Positions 1 through 8,646 of a DNA stretch of 17,692 nucleotides are shown one piece after another. Each line of letters starts with the position of its first letter. Position 1 is the first letter of the stretch. Made by a program: the position numbers and the translations under genes. The notes below the pieces were generated by a model that did not search any database, was not told the origin of the DNA, and was given only the letters and a program-made list of their open reading frames with translations. The DNA lies in contig CAZKUN010000200.1 of assembly GCA_964555935.1 (NCBI GenBank), forward strand, positions 1-17,692, written 5' to 3'. Origin of the DNA: CAZKUN01 sp964555935. GTDB lineage: Bacteria > Armatimonadota > Zipacnadia > Zipacnadales > VGFC01.

Positions 1-1664
1 AAGCTCTGCGCCTCGAAGTCGTAGTGGCCCTGGATCACGAAGTTGAAGCCCATCTTGCGCGCCTGTCGGAACGTGTGGCGCGCCATTGCCTTGCTGGCCA
101 GCCCAAAGTCCACCCCCGCGTTTCTATAGTGCAGGCAGCGGAGGTGAACCGGCGTCCCGTTAAGCACGAAGTCCTTGCCATCGATCCAGAACTCCCGGAA
201 GCCAAACTGGATCGGCGTCGTCTGATCGATCAGCCTCCCATCCTCATCAAACAGCGCCACTCGCACCGCGTACAGATTCGGCTGGTCGATATCCCACAGT
301 TTCGGCTCGTCCCAATCCCCCGCGAAGCTCTCGACCCATCTATCCCGGCCTTCGATATTCGGGCTTCTGCCCGCGAACCACCCGCTCCCGAAATCGAGCG
401 CCACATCATCCCCATCCGTCACGATCGCCGCCAACCGGTAGTCGTCGGTCTCGTCGAGGCCCGTTAGCTCGCACTCCAGTCCCAGCTCTCCCTCGCGCAC
501 CGATGGCCTAACGAAGACATCAGTGATCCTCCCCTCCACCGGTTCGCTCTCGAGCCAGCAATCGCCGCACAGCCCCTTGAAGCGCACGTTCGCCCGCGCT
601 TCCTCGATGATGTCCGGTCCCGCCACCAGTATCTGCTCCTGCTCCAGCGGCAGCGCGACAGTGTGGATGCTGAGCCCATGTGTCTCGCCTGGGCGCACGA
701 ACTCCGTCACGTCCACTTTCCCGCCCGGCCAGTCAATTGTTCCCGCCTCCTCGCCGTCGATCATCACCCTCGCCGAGTGCTTCGGGTTGTCGAGGTTGAT
801 GAGCACCCGCCGCCCGCCCCAATCACTGGGAATGCTGATTTCGCGCGCGTACCACGCCGCGTCCGTCGCGTTCAGATCCAGCGTCTCCTCCCACACATCA
901 GGCCCGATCGGCGTCTGCCTCGACACTCCCGGCGCCCACGTGCCCGGCACCTTCAGATATCCCCATCCCGTCCCCTCGGCCGGCAGCTCCGTCTGCCTCA
1001 GCCCTACCGGATGGAACCGCCATAGCCCGTTGATGCAAACCCTCTCTCGGGTTGCGGCCCTCTCTCTCGTCGCGTTCTCCAGGTCCCACCTTGCCGTCAC
1101 TCCATCGGGCAGCGTCGCGTCCTCCAGCACGGGGTCCAGCGCCACCAGCGTCACGGAGATATCGTCCCACTCCACCTTGCCCGTCGTGTGAAACAGCGAG
1201 CACGACAGATTCAGCCGCTCCGCACCGTCGGGGATCTTGTATTCGCGCTCGCGCGTCTCCCAATCATCCATCGTCCCCTCGAACCACATCACATCAGGCC
1301 ACTGCCCCACCATGTCCCCGTTCGCGTCCTGGAACTGCATCGCAATCCGCGCATTGTGCCAGCCCTCCTCGCCTCGCACCACATCCGTGACGCGCACCTG
1401 GCACGAGACGCCGATCTTCCAGTAGTCCTCCTCTAGTGGCATATCTTGCGAGATCGACCGGCTCGCCGGTTCAGTCGCCTCCGCGCTGGCCCACCGGTTC
1501 CCGTTCGCCTCCGCCCACTCCATCGTTGGATCCCAACTCCACGCCGCCGGCCGATCTCCGTCCGCCTCCTCGAACCCACCGTTCTCGAGCAGTTCATCAC
1601 CGATCTCCGCCGCGTGGCAGGATGCGGACAGCGCCATCAGAACCACAGCGCTCAACAGTCTCAT
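1..1664 (-). CDS. Exported glycoside hydrolase family 2-type protein, 3' end outside window
   Basis: The frame is open for 554 codons and continues past the left edge, so the C-terminal part is missing. An ATG at 1664 is preceded by GGAGG at 1671-1675 with a 6-nt spacer and starts a signal peptide (MRLLSAVVLMALSASCHAAE). Residues about 25-175 form a CBM4/9-like module (NGGFEEADGDRPAAW near its start). Residues about 208-345 look like the GH2 sugar-binding jelly roll (INGLWRF, VPGTW). Residues about 376-488 look like the immunoglobulin-like GH2 domain. The TIM barrel begins at the typical boundary GFREFWIDGKDFVLNG (488-503), followed by HLRC. Both catalytic glutamates of GH2 would lie beyond the window, so activity (beta-galactosidase, mannosidase or glucuronidase) cannot be assigned. 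The fold assignment is from family motifs, and export to the periplasm or outside is inferred. It lies 117 bp downstream of the large hydrolase at 1782-5243 and may be cotranscribed with it. Confidence 0.85.
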   Translation of the reverse strand, partial: MRLLSAVVLMALSASCHAAEIGDELLENGGFEEADGDRPAAWSWDPTMEWAEANGNRWASAEATEPASRSISQDMPLEEDYWKIGVSCQVRVTDVVRGEEGWHNARIAMQFQDANGDMVGQWPDVMWFEGTMDDWETREREYKIPDGAERLNLSCSLFHTTGKVEWDDISVTLVALDPVLEDATLPDGVTARWDLENATRERAATRERVCINGLWRFHPVGLRQTELPAEGTGWGYLKVPGTWAPGVSRQTPIGPDVWEETLDLNATDAAWYAREISIPSDWGGRRVLINLDNPKHSARVMIDGEEAGTIDWPGGKVDVTEFVRPGETHGLSIHTVALPLEQEQILVAGPDIIEEARANVRFKGLCGDCWLESEPVEGRITDVFVRPSVREGELGLECELTGLDETDDYRLAAIVTDGDDVALDFGSGWFAGRSPNIEGRDRWVESFAGDWDEPKLWDIDQPNLYAVRVALFDEDGRLIDQTTPIQFGFREFWIDGKDFVLNGTPVHLRCLHYRNAGVDFGLASKAMARHTFRQARKMGFNFVIQGHYDFEAQS

Positions 1665-1744
1665 CGCGAACCTCCGAACGGGGAAGGGTGTAGAGTCCAC
1701 CGGGCGAGACCTCACAATTGGGGATCCGGGCAGGTGTTCAGTTC

Positions 1745-1765
1745 GGCGGCGCGCGCGGTGCCGCC
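1745..1765 (-). terminator. Possible stem-loop after the large hydrolase gene
   Basis: GGCGGC (1745-1750) pairs with GCCGCC (1760-1765) around a 9-nt loop, 16 nt beyond the stop codon of the minus-strand gene ending at 1782. No T-tract follows, so intrinsic termination is doubtful. In DNA this GC-rich such a stem can occur by chance. It would partly separate transcription of the GH2 gene from that of its upstream neighbour. Confidence 0.25.
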
Positions 1766-1781
1766 TCCGGTTCTCGCAGTC

Positions 1782-4700
1782 TTACTCCACCAGCGTAACC
1801 ACACCGAGACCGCTTGGCGACCATGTGGGCGTAAGCCCGCCGCCCCAGTTCATCTGCGCGGCAAGGCCCGCGCCGTCGTTGTCATTGAGCTGGATGGCGA
1901 AGCCGAGCTTCCCGCCGAAGACCGGCGCGATCCCGCCCAGCTCGCTCCAGGGGACGCGCAGTTCGTAGACGCACCTGCCGCCAGCGGCCTTCACGGCGAG
2001 GTCGTAGGCTGAGGAATCCCGGGCCAGGTGGCCCGCCGGTCGGCCGCCCGCGTGTTGCGCGGGGCGGAAGAGCGTGTGGACCCCGCTACCGATGGTGGGC
2101 CTCCTGGAGGAGACATAGTACTCCTGGGCCTGACCCGCCGCGTCCGGGTCCCGGTTGCTCGGGTCGAAGGCTAAGACGATGCTGTCACCCTCCACTACGG
2201 TCTCGCCCTCGCCGGCGTCCGCGTGGACGTCGTCCATGACCTCGACCGCGACGTAGAGATCCGTGTCGTCCCACGCCAGATAGGCGACGCCGTTGAGGTT
2301 CGCGGGAGCCCACTCGTAGGCCGGGTCGAGCGCCTTCATCTGGTTCCTGCCGATGAGCGGGATGGGGGACCCCGGCACCCAGTCCGACAAGTCGCCATCT
2401 ACCTTCGGGGGATCTGCGACGCGATAGGCTTCGGCGGCGAAGTCCGTGCCCTCGAATAGGGTCACGCGCACGTTGTCGTACAGAGCTGATCCGGCGCCGT
2501 TCGCGCACGGCGTGAAGCCGGCGGCAGCCAGGTTCTCCGGCGCCTTGTACCGGCAGGTGAAGACCTGCCATGAGGGCGTTTCCTCGCCCATGTTGATGAC
2601 CTGCATGTTGTATAGGTCCTGGCGCGATCCATCCTGCATCGTCTGAGAGATGTTCGAGCCGCCCTGCATCCCCTGGTTCCAGATCCACGCCGTGTAGAGG
2701 TACGTCACGCCTCCCCGCAAGTTCAGCGATTGGCCGCGATGCGCCCAGCTCTCCGCGTCTGAGAACCGCAGCACTCGCTGTCCGAGGCCCAAGCCGAGCC
2801 CGTCTGCCGGGAAGAGTTCGGCGTTGGCGCCCTGCCACACGGCTGGCATGCCGTCCGCGTCGGCTTGCTCGAAGTCGCCGTTCGCCAGCAGGTTGCCGAC
2901 ACTCTCGCGCGAGATCACCGACACGGCGAAGGGTTTCGTCACTGCCGGCAACTCGGCCCAGGCGAAGGTGGTCGTCATTGCGTGAGGCGTCGCCCCGAGT
3001 CCGGCGTCCGCCGGGACGGTGACCGCCACCGGCAGCACCTTGACTTCGCCGGGAGCCAACGAGAACGCGACATTGGGGTTATTGGCCCACGCCTCGGGTA
3101 GGTCCAAAGCCAGTCTGCCCTTCAGGCGCCGCGAGTAAGGGTTCCGCAGGCGGATCGGGATGGCGTCCGGTTGCCCTTGGAGCAAGGTCACCTGTGGCCG
3201 CGACCCGATCTGCTCCCGCTTCCCTCCGGCCGAGGCCACCCGGATCGCCGGGACCAAGTTCGCCTTGAGGACGTTGAGATCCGCGCCCTCGATGAAGCAG
3301 CCCAACGGCTTCAAGGGCAGGTTCACCACGCCGCCATGCGCGGGCAGCTCAGTCTCGTTGCCTTGGTAGTCGGTCACGCGGGCGGAGTCCGTCCCAACCG
3401 TGAGCGGCGCCTCTTCGCCGCCCGGCTCGCCACTTGAGACAACGGCGATCGCCTCGCCCTGACGCTCGAACAGGTGCAAGAGCCCCGCCTTTCCGAGCGA
3501 GGCGAAGCTGCCTACGGGCTTCGCGTCCCAGAGCTTCGAGGCAAACACCGCGAGGGTCGCCGCCACCGGACGCGGCGAATGGTCTGCGTACAGGTAATCC
3601 CAGTCGCCGATCGCGTCGCCTTGGCCGCCGAAGTAGATGAGCCTCTGGGCCCCGGCCGCGAGTTCGTCGGTCCACTGGCTCAACACCCAACTGGACTGCA
3701 CGGTATCGGCGACGACATCCTGCCCCGGCCACCCCCAAGTGATGACCGGCGAGGCTGACTCGTTCTCCCAGACCTCCACGTGGTCATGCCCAAAGGCCGC
3801 TAGATCCTCCCGCGCCTCGGTGATGCCACTGCCGTTCCCGTAGTGGATAGGCAACGTATCGATGTGCTTCCCGGCGCCCGCGTTGAGCACTTCCAGGCGG
3901 AATCCGCGCGGCCAGAGGCCACCTGCGAGAGAGAAGCGCAGCTCGGGATCGACCGCGCGCGCGGTCTCGGTGCCGATGCGACAGAGGTTCGTGTAGTACT
4001 CCGCGGCGTTGGGCGGCCCGCCAGGGGCAATCTCGTTCAGCCACTCCCAGCCCCAGAACTTCTCTCGATACCGCGCGCTGACGGTGTTGACCAGGTCCTT
4101 CCACGCATCGAGGTCGCACTCAAAGGCCCGGTAGCCGATCGTCCGACCCTCGGGCAGCGCCCAGGCCGGCGGGTGGTAGATGCAGATGATCGGCTCAACG
4201 CCGTGCTGCTCGGCGAGGTCGAAGAACGTGTCCCATTCGTCGAGCTTGTAGACGCCGGGGCCGGGCTCGATCATGCTCCATTCGCTGAACGCCCGGCAGG
4301 TGGTCAGTCCCAGGCGCCGTGCGATCTGCAGAACTGCCTCCGTGCGCGCGCCCATGCTCGGCGCGGCGTGTACCGTCATGCCGAAGGGCGTCGGATCGCC
4401 GCCGGTCTCGGCCTCCAGGTCCGGGATGCGACAGAACGTCGTTTCCCGGGCCTCCCAGCCCTCGACCTCGGCGCGGATGGCGAACGTGCCGCGTCGCGTG
4501 AGCTTCAGGTCGATGGGGACAGTCTGCCCCTCGCGCGCGACAGTGAAGGGCACGGAGCCCTCGGCCACCCGCGCGCGACTCGCGTCCCAGACCGTGTACC
4601 GCAGCGTTCTTTGCTCCCCGGCCGCCTCGAGGTTCCTCAGCCGCGCGGCGATGCGGACGGGCTCGTCGTAGGTGAACAGATTCCCCGGCTTCTCGGTCTC

Positions 4701-5243
4701 GAGTTCAAAGAACCCGTCCTTCCTCACGAACCACACGTTCGCCCGCGTGTCCCAGGGCCAGCGCTTCCCTCGCGACTCCAGAAACAACGCCAGCAGCAGC
4801 AGGCTGTTCTGCGGCGACGCCTTCGGCACGGTTACGACGAACGCGTGCTTGCCCCGGCCGGGCGCGATCTCAACGCGCTGCGCCCCATACCACAGGTGCT
4901 GCGTGTCCGCGAACGTGACCGGATCGGGCGCATCCGCCTTGGGCACCCGCGGCCCAAGCGCCTCCAGTTGCAGTGTGGTCGTCTGGTAATGGTCGGCGGG
5001 GTCGAGGTAGTACTCTAGGGTGACCTCGATCTGGTCGCCCTCGGTGGGCGATTCCTTGAGGGTCCTCCGGTCAAAGGCAATCCAGCTATGGTTCCACTTC
5101 ATCCCCTTGGACCAGGTTGTGTAGCCGGGATCGGGGTCGATCACTGGGATCGGGTCGGAGGTCGCGAGACGAGCGTCCGCCGCGGCGGCCAGGCCGCAGA
5201 GCGTTACGAGCGCGCCAACGGCGAGCATGCTGTGTCGAACCAT
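1782..5243 (-). CDS. Exported multi-modular clan GH-A-like glycoside hydrolase with NEW3-, CBM4/9- and CBM9-like modules
   Basis: The product has 1153 residues. I chose ATG 5243 because GGAGG lies 6 nt upstream and a signal peptide follows (MVRHSMLAVGALVTLCGLAA). An in-frame extension to 5504 is open but has no signal peptide and overlaps the divergent gene. Residues about 45-270 are two beta-sandwich regions. Residues about 285-590 are a (beta/alpha)8 barrel resembling GH39 and related clan GH-A enzymes: WLNE at 401-404 suggests E404 as acid/base, and VWENE at 491-495 suggests E493 as nucleophile. Residues about 680-780 resemble the NEW3 domain that accompanies galactosidases. Residues 783-930 (LLANGDFEQADADGMPAVW) are a CBM4/9-like module. 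Residues 945-1153 (VDGDLSDW, DLYVAVEVMDD) resemble CBM9. A retaining hydrolase is inferred from the two glutamates. The substrate is unknown and no exact GH family is assigned. Confidence 0.85.
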   Translation of the reverse strand: MVRHSMLAVGALVTLCGLAAAADARLATSDPIPVIDPDPGYTTWSKGMKWNHSWIAFDRRTLKESPTEGDQIEVTLEYYLDPADHYQTTTLQLEALGPRVPKADAPDPVTFADTQHLWYGAQRVEIAPGRGKHAFVVTVPKASPQNSLLLLALFLESRGKRWPWDTRANVWFVRKDGFFELETEKPGNLFTYDEPVRIAARLRNLEAAGEQRTLRYTVWDASRARVAEGSVPFTVAREGQTVPIDLKLTRRGTFAIRAEVEGWEARETTFCRIPDLEAETGGDPTPFGMTVHAAPSMGARTEAVLQIARRLGLTTCRAFSEWSMIEPGPGVYKLDEWDTFFDLAEQHGVEPIICIYHPPAWALPEGRTIGYRAFECDLDAWKDLVNTVSARYREKFWGWEWLNEIAPGGPPNAAEYYTNLCRIGTETARAVDPELRFSLAGGLWPRGFRLEVLNAGAGKHIDTLPIHYGNGSGITEAREDLAAFGHDHVEVWENESASPVITWGWPGQDVVADTVQSSWVLSQWTDELAAGAQRLIYFGGQGDAIGDWDYLYADHSPRPVAATLAVFASKLWDAKPVGSFASLGKAGLLHLFERQGEAIAVVSSGEPGGEEAPLTVGTDSARVTDYQGNETELPAHGGVVNLPLKPLGCFIEGADLNVLKANLVPAIRVASAGGKREQIGSRPQVTLLQGQPDAIPIRLRNPYSRRLKGRLALDLPEAWANNPNVAFSLAPGEVKVLPVAVTVPADAGLGATPHAMTTTFAWAELPAVTKPFAVSVISRESVGNLLANGDFEQADADGMPAVWQGANAELFPADGLGLGLGQRVLRFSDAESWAHRGQSLNLRGGVTYLYTAWIWNQGMQGGSNISQTMQDGSRQDLYNMQVINMGEETPSWQVFTCRYKAPENLAAAGFTPCANGAGSALYDNVRVTLFEGTDFAAEAYRVADPPKVDGDLSDWVPGSPIPLIGRNQMKALDPAYEWAPANLNGVAYLAWDDTDLYVAVEVMDDVHADAGEGETVVEGDSIVLAFDPSNRDPDAAGQAQEYYVSSRRPTIGSGVHTLFRPAQHAGGRPAGHLARDSSAYDLAVKAAGGRCVYELRVPWSELGGIAPVFGGKLGFAIQLNDNDGAGLAAQMNWGGGLTPTWSPSGLGVVTLVE

Positions 5244-5246
5244 GGT

Positions 5247-5253
5247 CCGCCTC
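5247..5253 (-). promoter_or_regulatory. Ribosome binding site that fixes the start of the large hydrolase
   Basis: On the minus strand GGAGG lies 6 nt before ATG 5243. It supports this start over the upstream in-frame codons that reach 5504. A signal peptide begins immediately at this ATG. Confidence 0.7.
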
Positions 5254-5401
5254 CCTGTTGCTCCATTCATCCGGTTCGCGCCGACGGCTCGCGCGTCCTG
5301 CTGGCGTGTCAGTCCCTCCGGCCACTGGCTTCTGACCGCACTCGTCGCAGGGCTTAGGCCTGCGAGGCACGAATGAGCAGCACGCGTGGCGCGCACTCGG
5401 C

Positions 5402-5421
5402 GGCCTGGCTCGAGCCAGGCC
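5402..5421. promoter_or_regulatory. Perfect 20-bp palindrome, candidate operator
   Basis: GGCCTGGCTCGAGCCAGGCC equals its own reverse complement over 20 bp with no central spacer. It ends 5 nt before the ribosome binding site of the plus-strand GH99-like gene and lies in the divergent region. A dimeric regulator site is the simplest reading. A transcript hairpin in the 5' leader is the alternative. No regulator gene is visible in the window. Confidence 0.45.
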
Positions 5422-5426
5422 TGATT

Positions 5427-5430
5427 GGAG
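5427..5430 (+). promoter_or_regulatory. Ribosome binding site favouring a GTG start at 5437
   Basis: GGAG lies 6 nt upstream of GTG 5437. An in-frame TTG at 5425 overlaps this motif and has no ribosome binding site of its own. The GTG start gives a compact signal peptide. Confidence 0.6.
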
Positions 5431-5436
5431 CCCTCT

Positions 5437-7425
5437 GTGAGAGCCTCTCTGTATCTGTTGCTGCTCGGCCAGGCATGCGCGGTGAGCGTTGCGCAGCCGG
5501 ACACGCCGCATTACCGCGACCTGTTCGCCGATACATGGGTGGCTACCGACGCGCTCGGCAGGACCATGCCGGATCACTCGACGGTGGGACCTGTCAAGAC
5601 GGATCAGCGCCGCGTGGTGGGCATCTTCTATATCGCCTGGCATAGCGATCCAAACGCGCAACTCCCCGGCCCCTACGCCGCCGATGTCACCCACATACTC
5701 GCCGAGGCACCGGAAGCCCGGCTTGAAGCCAAGCACCCGCTCTGGGCCCAAGGCATGCACCATTGGGGCGAGCCCGAGGCCGGCTACTTCCTGAGCAAGG
5801 ACGAGTACGTGATCCGCAAAGACATGTCCATGCTCGCCGATGCCGGCGTGGACGTGCTCGTGATGGATGTCACCAACGCCGTGAGGTATTGGGACGAGTG
5901 GGACGTCATCTTCCCCGTGATGCAGAAGATGAAGGCCGAGGGCAACAAGGTGCCCCAGTTCTGCTTCTGGGCGTTCAACGGTCCTGTGATCAGCGTGGTT
6001 CAGGACCTTTACGACAAGATCTACGAGCCGGGGCGCTACGAGGACCTCTGGTTCGAATGGGACGGCAAGCCGCTGCTCTTGCATAACGGCACGCCCACCG
6101 CGGATGCCACGGGAGGCGGCCACAAGAACGCCAACCCACACTACGATGCCGCCGCCAAGACCGATCCGGACCACTCCCACTATGGCGACCCGGACTACAC
6201 TGAGGAGTTCTACGCCGACTACACCAAGGCGGTCAAAGACTTCTTCACGCTGCGCACGATGTGGTGGGGATATTACGAGTGGGCCGGCCAGCGCTTCGTC
6301 GGGACGGAGGACAACTGGAGCTTTGGCTTGGACATGGCGGATGCGCGGGTCAAAGCGCTGGACCCGGCCGACCTGATCTCGATGCACGAAGGCCAACGAG
6401 AGGAAGCGGCCGTCACGCCGGCGCAGCATCCGACGAGTCTCGTGGGCAAATCCTGGACCCGCGCGAATGGCGAGCCCGAACTGAACGAGCAAGATCTCCC
6501 CGTCCCGACCTACGTGCCTTGGCTGGACAAGACGGTCGAGAACCCCGAGGGGTACGGGATCTACTTCCAGGAACGGTGGGACGAGACGCTCGGCCTCAAC
6601 CCGCAGTTCCTCTACATCAACGACTGGAACGAGTGGACCGCCGGCAAGTACCACCCGGCTGAGGGTCAGACCACTCCGTTCCTGCGCCGGGACAGCAGCT
6701 ACTTCTTTGTTGATCAGTACAATTCCGAGTTCAACCGCTGCGTTCAGCCGATGAAGGGCGGGTACACCGACAACTACTACATGCAGATGGCTCAGAACCT
6801 CCGTCGGTACAAGGGAAGTCGGCCGATACCGCAGCTGCGCGGACGGCGTCGGATCCGCATCGACGGGCGCTTCGATGATTGGGAAGGGGCGCAGGTCGAG
6901 TACCGTGACACCGTCGGCGACACCTTCCACCGCGACTATCCCGGCTACGGCGGACTGCACTACCAGAATGACTCGGGCCGCAACGACATCATCACCTGCA
7001 AGGTGGCTGTCGATCGCGGCGATGTCCACTTTTACGTGGCGACCCGCGATGCCCTCACGCCACACTCAGGCAGCAACTGGATGCTCCTGCTGATCGATGC
7101 CGACCAGAACTCCGACACCGGCTGGTACGGCTACGACTACCTCATCAATTACAGCGTGCACGACGAGAATACCACGACACTCATGCGGCACTCCCCCGCT
7201 CTCGGCGGGTGGGTTGAGGTGACGCAACTGGACTACCGCTACGAAGGCAACATGCTGGAGCTAACGGTGCCGCGTAGGCGCCTGGGCCTGAGCGGCAAGG
7301 CGTTCTCGTTCGACTTCCATTGGTGCGACAACCCGTCGGGCCTGGACGACCCGATCTCGCTGTGCACGGACGGCGACAGCGCGCCGAACCGGCGGTTCAA
7401 CTACCGCTGCATCTGGCGGAGGTAG
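5437..7425 (+). CDS. Exported GH99/WbsX-like TIM-barrel protein with C-terminal CBM9-like module
   Basis: The product has 662 residues from GTG 5437, which is preceded by GGAG at 5427-5430. A signal peptide follows (MRASLYLLLLGQACAVSVAQ). Residues about 58-460 look like a GH99- or WbsX-type barrel. The evidence is the opening strand VVGIFYIAWHSD (60-71), a strand ending in VDVLVMDVTNA (138-148), FCFWAFNGP (175-183) and NDWNEWTAG (395-403), which matches the WNEW-x-G signature of that superfamily. E399 is a candidate catalytic or binding residue. Residues about 472-655 (IDGRFDDW, HFYVATRDAL, LLLIDADQNSDTGW) are a CBM9/DOMON-like beta-sandwich, as in the divergent neighbour. An endo-acting glycan hydrolase is possible, but WbsX-type relatives are poorly characterised, so activity and linkage remain unassigned. 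It is transcribed divergently from the large hydrolase. Confidence 0.8.
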   Translation: MRASLYLLLLGQACAVSVAQPDTPHYRDLFADTWVATDALGRTMPDHSTVGPVKTDQRRVVGIFYIAWHSDPNAQLPGPYAADVTHILAEAPEARLEAKHPLWAQGMHHWGEPEAGYFLSKDEYVIRKDMSMLADAGVDVLVMDVTNAVRYWDEWDVIFPVMQKMKAEGNKVPQFCFWAFNGPVISVVQDLYDKIYEPGRYEDLWFEWDGKPLLLHNGTPTADATGGGHKNANPHYDAAAKTDPDHSHYGDPDYTEEFYADYTKAVKDFFTLRTMWWGYYEWAGQRFVGTEDNWSFGLDMADARVKALDPADLISMHEGQREEAAVTPAQHPTSLVGKSWTRANGEPELNEQDLPVPTYVPWLDKTVENPEGYGIYFQERWDETLGLNPQFLYINDWNEWTAGKYHPAEGQTTPFLRRDSSYFFVDQYNSEFNRCVQPMKGGYTDNYYMQMAQNLRRYKGSRPIPQLRGRRRIRIDGRFDDWEGAQVEYRDTVGDTFHRDYPGYGGLHYQNDSGRNDIITCKVAVDRGDVHFYVATRDALTPHSGSNWMLLLIDADQNSDTGWYGYDYLINYSVHDENTTTLMRHSPALGGWVEVTQLDYRYEGNMLELTVPRRRLGLSGKAFSFDFHWCDNPSGLDDPISLCTDGDSAPNRRFNYRCIWRR

Positions 7426-7426
7426 C

Positions 7427-7457
7427 GCCTCGTCGCGGGTGCTGTCGGGCACGAGGC
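7427..7457. terminator. Possible stem-loop between convergent genes
   Basis: GCCTCGT (7427-7433) pairs with ACGAGGC (7451-7457) around a 17-nt loop, starting 2 nt after the stop of the GH99-like gene. The gap to the convergent UroD-like gene is 83 bp. No T-run follows, so it is only a weak bidirectional terminator candidate. Confidence 0.25.
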
Positions 7458-7508
7458 TGCCAAGCTTCACCATCGGCGACGACTCGGCGGGGGAGGGGCT
7501 GAGGCGCG

Positions 7509-8636
7509 TCATCCATCGTAAGGCGCCAGCCTGCATGCTGTCTCGACATAAGCTCTGAAATTGGCGATGTGCCGGTCGGTCTGGGAGACCCACGTGCTGG
7601 GGGAGGACGTGGGGCAGAGGATGAAGCCGCCTCCAGGCTTCCCTTCAGCGACCACCGCTTCAGTCTTGAGGGTGATCTCTCGGGGGCTAAGCAGATCGAA
7701 GTCACCGTCCTGGATCCCACCGTCGAGACACATCCTGCCGGCCACGCGCTGCTTGGCCTCGGCAAGCGTCAGGTCCCCCGCGGGCGGCGGCTCGATTGGG
7801 TTCAGGCAGTCCACCCCCATATCCGCGAAGTCCTCCAGGACCGGATCCATATCGCCGTGGCAGTGAACCCAGACCAGCTTGCCGGATTCGTGGATCAGAT
7901 CGACCAAGCGGCCGTCGTAAGGCGTCACAAACTCCCGGAAGTCGTCCGGCGAAGCGAGAGGCGGGATGCACAACTCCGGCCCAACCCAACCGTAAGCATC
8001 TCCCACGCCGGCGGCCAGATACTGTTTGGCGAGATCCTCGATTGCCGAGTAGGCGGCCTCGGTCATTTCGCGAAGCAGCTCGCGCTCATCCTTGAGCCAG
8101 AATCCGAAAAGCTCCGAGCCCATGAGCGCCTGCACCGTGTAGATGGCCTCGCCCAGGCCGACCATCAGCATCGCGCGATCGTTGGTCGCGCGTTCCAGCT
8201 CGAAGTAGGAACCAACGCCCACGCTTGCGCGGGGTCGTGGGATCGAGAGCCATCGCCGCGCGTCCTCAACGGTCTCCACGTAGTGGCTCTTGATGTAGCC
8301 CGCGGCCCCGCTCCTTGGCTGGTAGCTGACCTGCTTGAGGGGTCCGGCGGGGGTCTCCAGGCTCGTCTCGACCTCCCACATCTCGGGCTTGGACGACTCC
8401 CGTCGCTCGGACGTAGCCCGAGTCGCCGGTGGCGGCTGCTCTTCCGAGGAAGGAGACCAGCCCCGGATGATATCCAGCTCGTAGTCCTCGGTCATCTCGT
8501 ACAGCGGCTCCCAGGTGGCGTCCTCCGAGGGGAACATGGGATCCACGCCCCAGATGCGCACAGGCATGCGGTCGACAGCCTGACACTTGAACACCCGTTG
8601 CAGTCTCTCGCGGCATGAAAGACGGCGCGTCCCCAT
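7509..8636 (-). CDS. UroD-family (methylcobamide methyltransferase-like) protein
   Basis: The product has 375 residues and no signal peptide, so it is probably cytosolic. The start at ATG 8636 is supported by AGGAG with a 6-nt spacer. The N-terminus RRLSCRERLQRVFKCQAVDRMPV is the usual opening of uroporphyrinogen-decarboxylase-fold proteins. LVWVHCHGDMDPVLEDFADMGVDCLNPIEPP (from residue 254) and CLDGGI (303-308) match the late barrel strands. H258, H260 and C341 sit where MtaA/MtbA-type methyltransferases carry their zinc ligands, with His replacing the Cys of H-x-C. True haem-pathway UroD is unlikely given the context and N-terminus. Many such paralogues occur in Planctomycetota and Armatimonadota with unknown substrates. 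Its start lies 10 bp after the stop of the upstream beta-helix gene, so the two are probably translationally coupled. A role in moving methyl groups from methylated sugars is my inference only. Confidence 0.8.
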   Translation of the reverse strand: MGTRRLSCRERLQRVFKCQAVDRMPVRIWGVDPMFPSEDATWEPLYEMTEDYELDIIRGWSPSSEEQPPPATRATSERRESSKPEMWEVETSLETPAGPLKQVSYQPRSGAAGYIKSHYVETVEDARRWLSIPRPRASVGVGSYFELERATNDRAMLMVGLGEAIYTVQALMGSELFGFWLKDERELLREMTEAAYSAIEDLAKQYLAAGVGDAYGWVGPELCIPPLASPDDFREFVTPYDGRLVDLIHESGKLVWVHCHGDMDPVLEDFADMGVDCLNPIEPPPAGDLTLAEAKQRVAGRMCLDGGIQDGDFDLLSPREITLKTEAVVAEGKPGGGFILCPTSSPSTWVSQTDRHIANFRAYVETACRLAPYDG

Positions 8637-8646
8637 GGGTTGCTCC

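Larger units (their letters stand above)
5244..5436. promoter_or_regulatory. Divergent intergenic region, probable back-to-back promoters
   Basis: This 193-bp gap separates the starts of two divergent secreted-hydrolase genes and should hold both promoters. I see no convincing -35/-10 pair in this GC-rich stretch. It holds a 7-bp stem with a 7-nt loop (TCGCAGG, paired with CCTGCGA, 5345-5365) and a perfect 20-bp palindrome annotated separately. Confidence 0.5.

Noticed and set aside
24..1191. Plus-strand open frames near the left edge
   Set aside because: They are shadows of the GH2-type gene, whose minus-strand frame is open throughout and carries GH2 motifs.
3843..5018. A 391-codon plus-strand open frame opposite the large hydrolase
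   Set aside because: No ribosome binding site, an arginine-rich composition without domains, and a clearly coding opposite strand.
5086..7065. A 659-codon open frame on the minus strand opposite the GH99-like gene
   Set aside because: It is a mirror of GC-rich codon usage. The plus strand has a signal peptide, ribosome binding site and family motifs, while the minus reading has none.
7509..8636. Uroporphyrinogen decarboxylase of haem biosynthesis (hemE)
   Set aside because: The N-terminus and H-x-H-G motif fit the methyltransferase-like branch, and no haem-pathway genes are adjacent.
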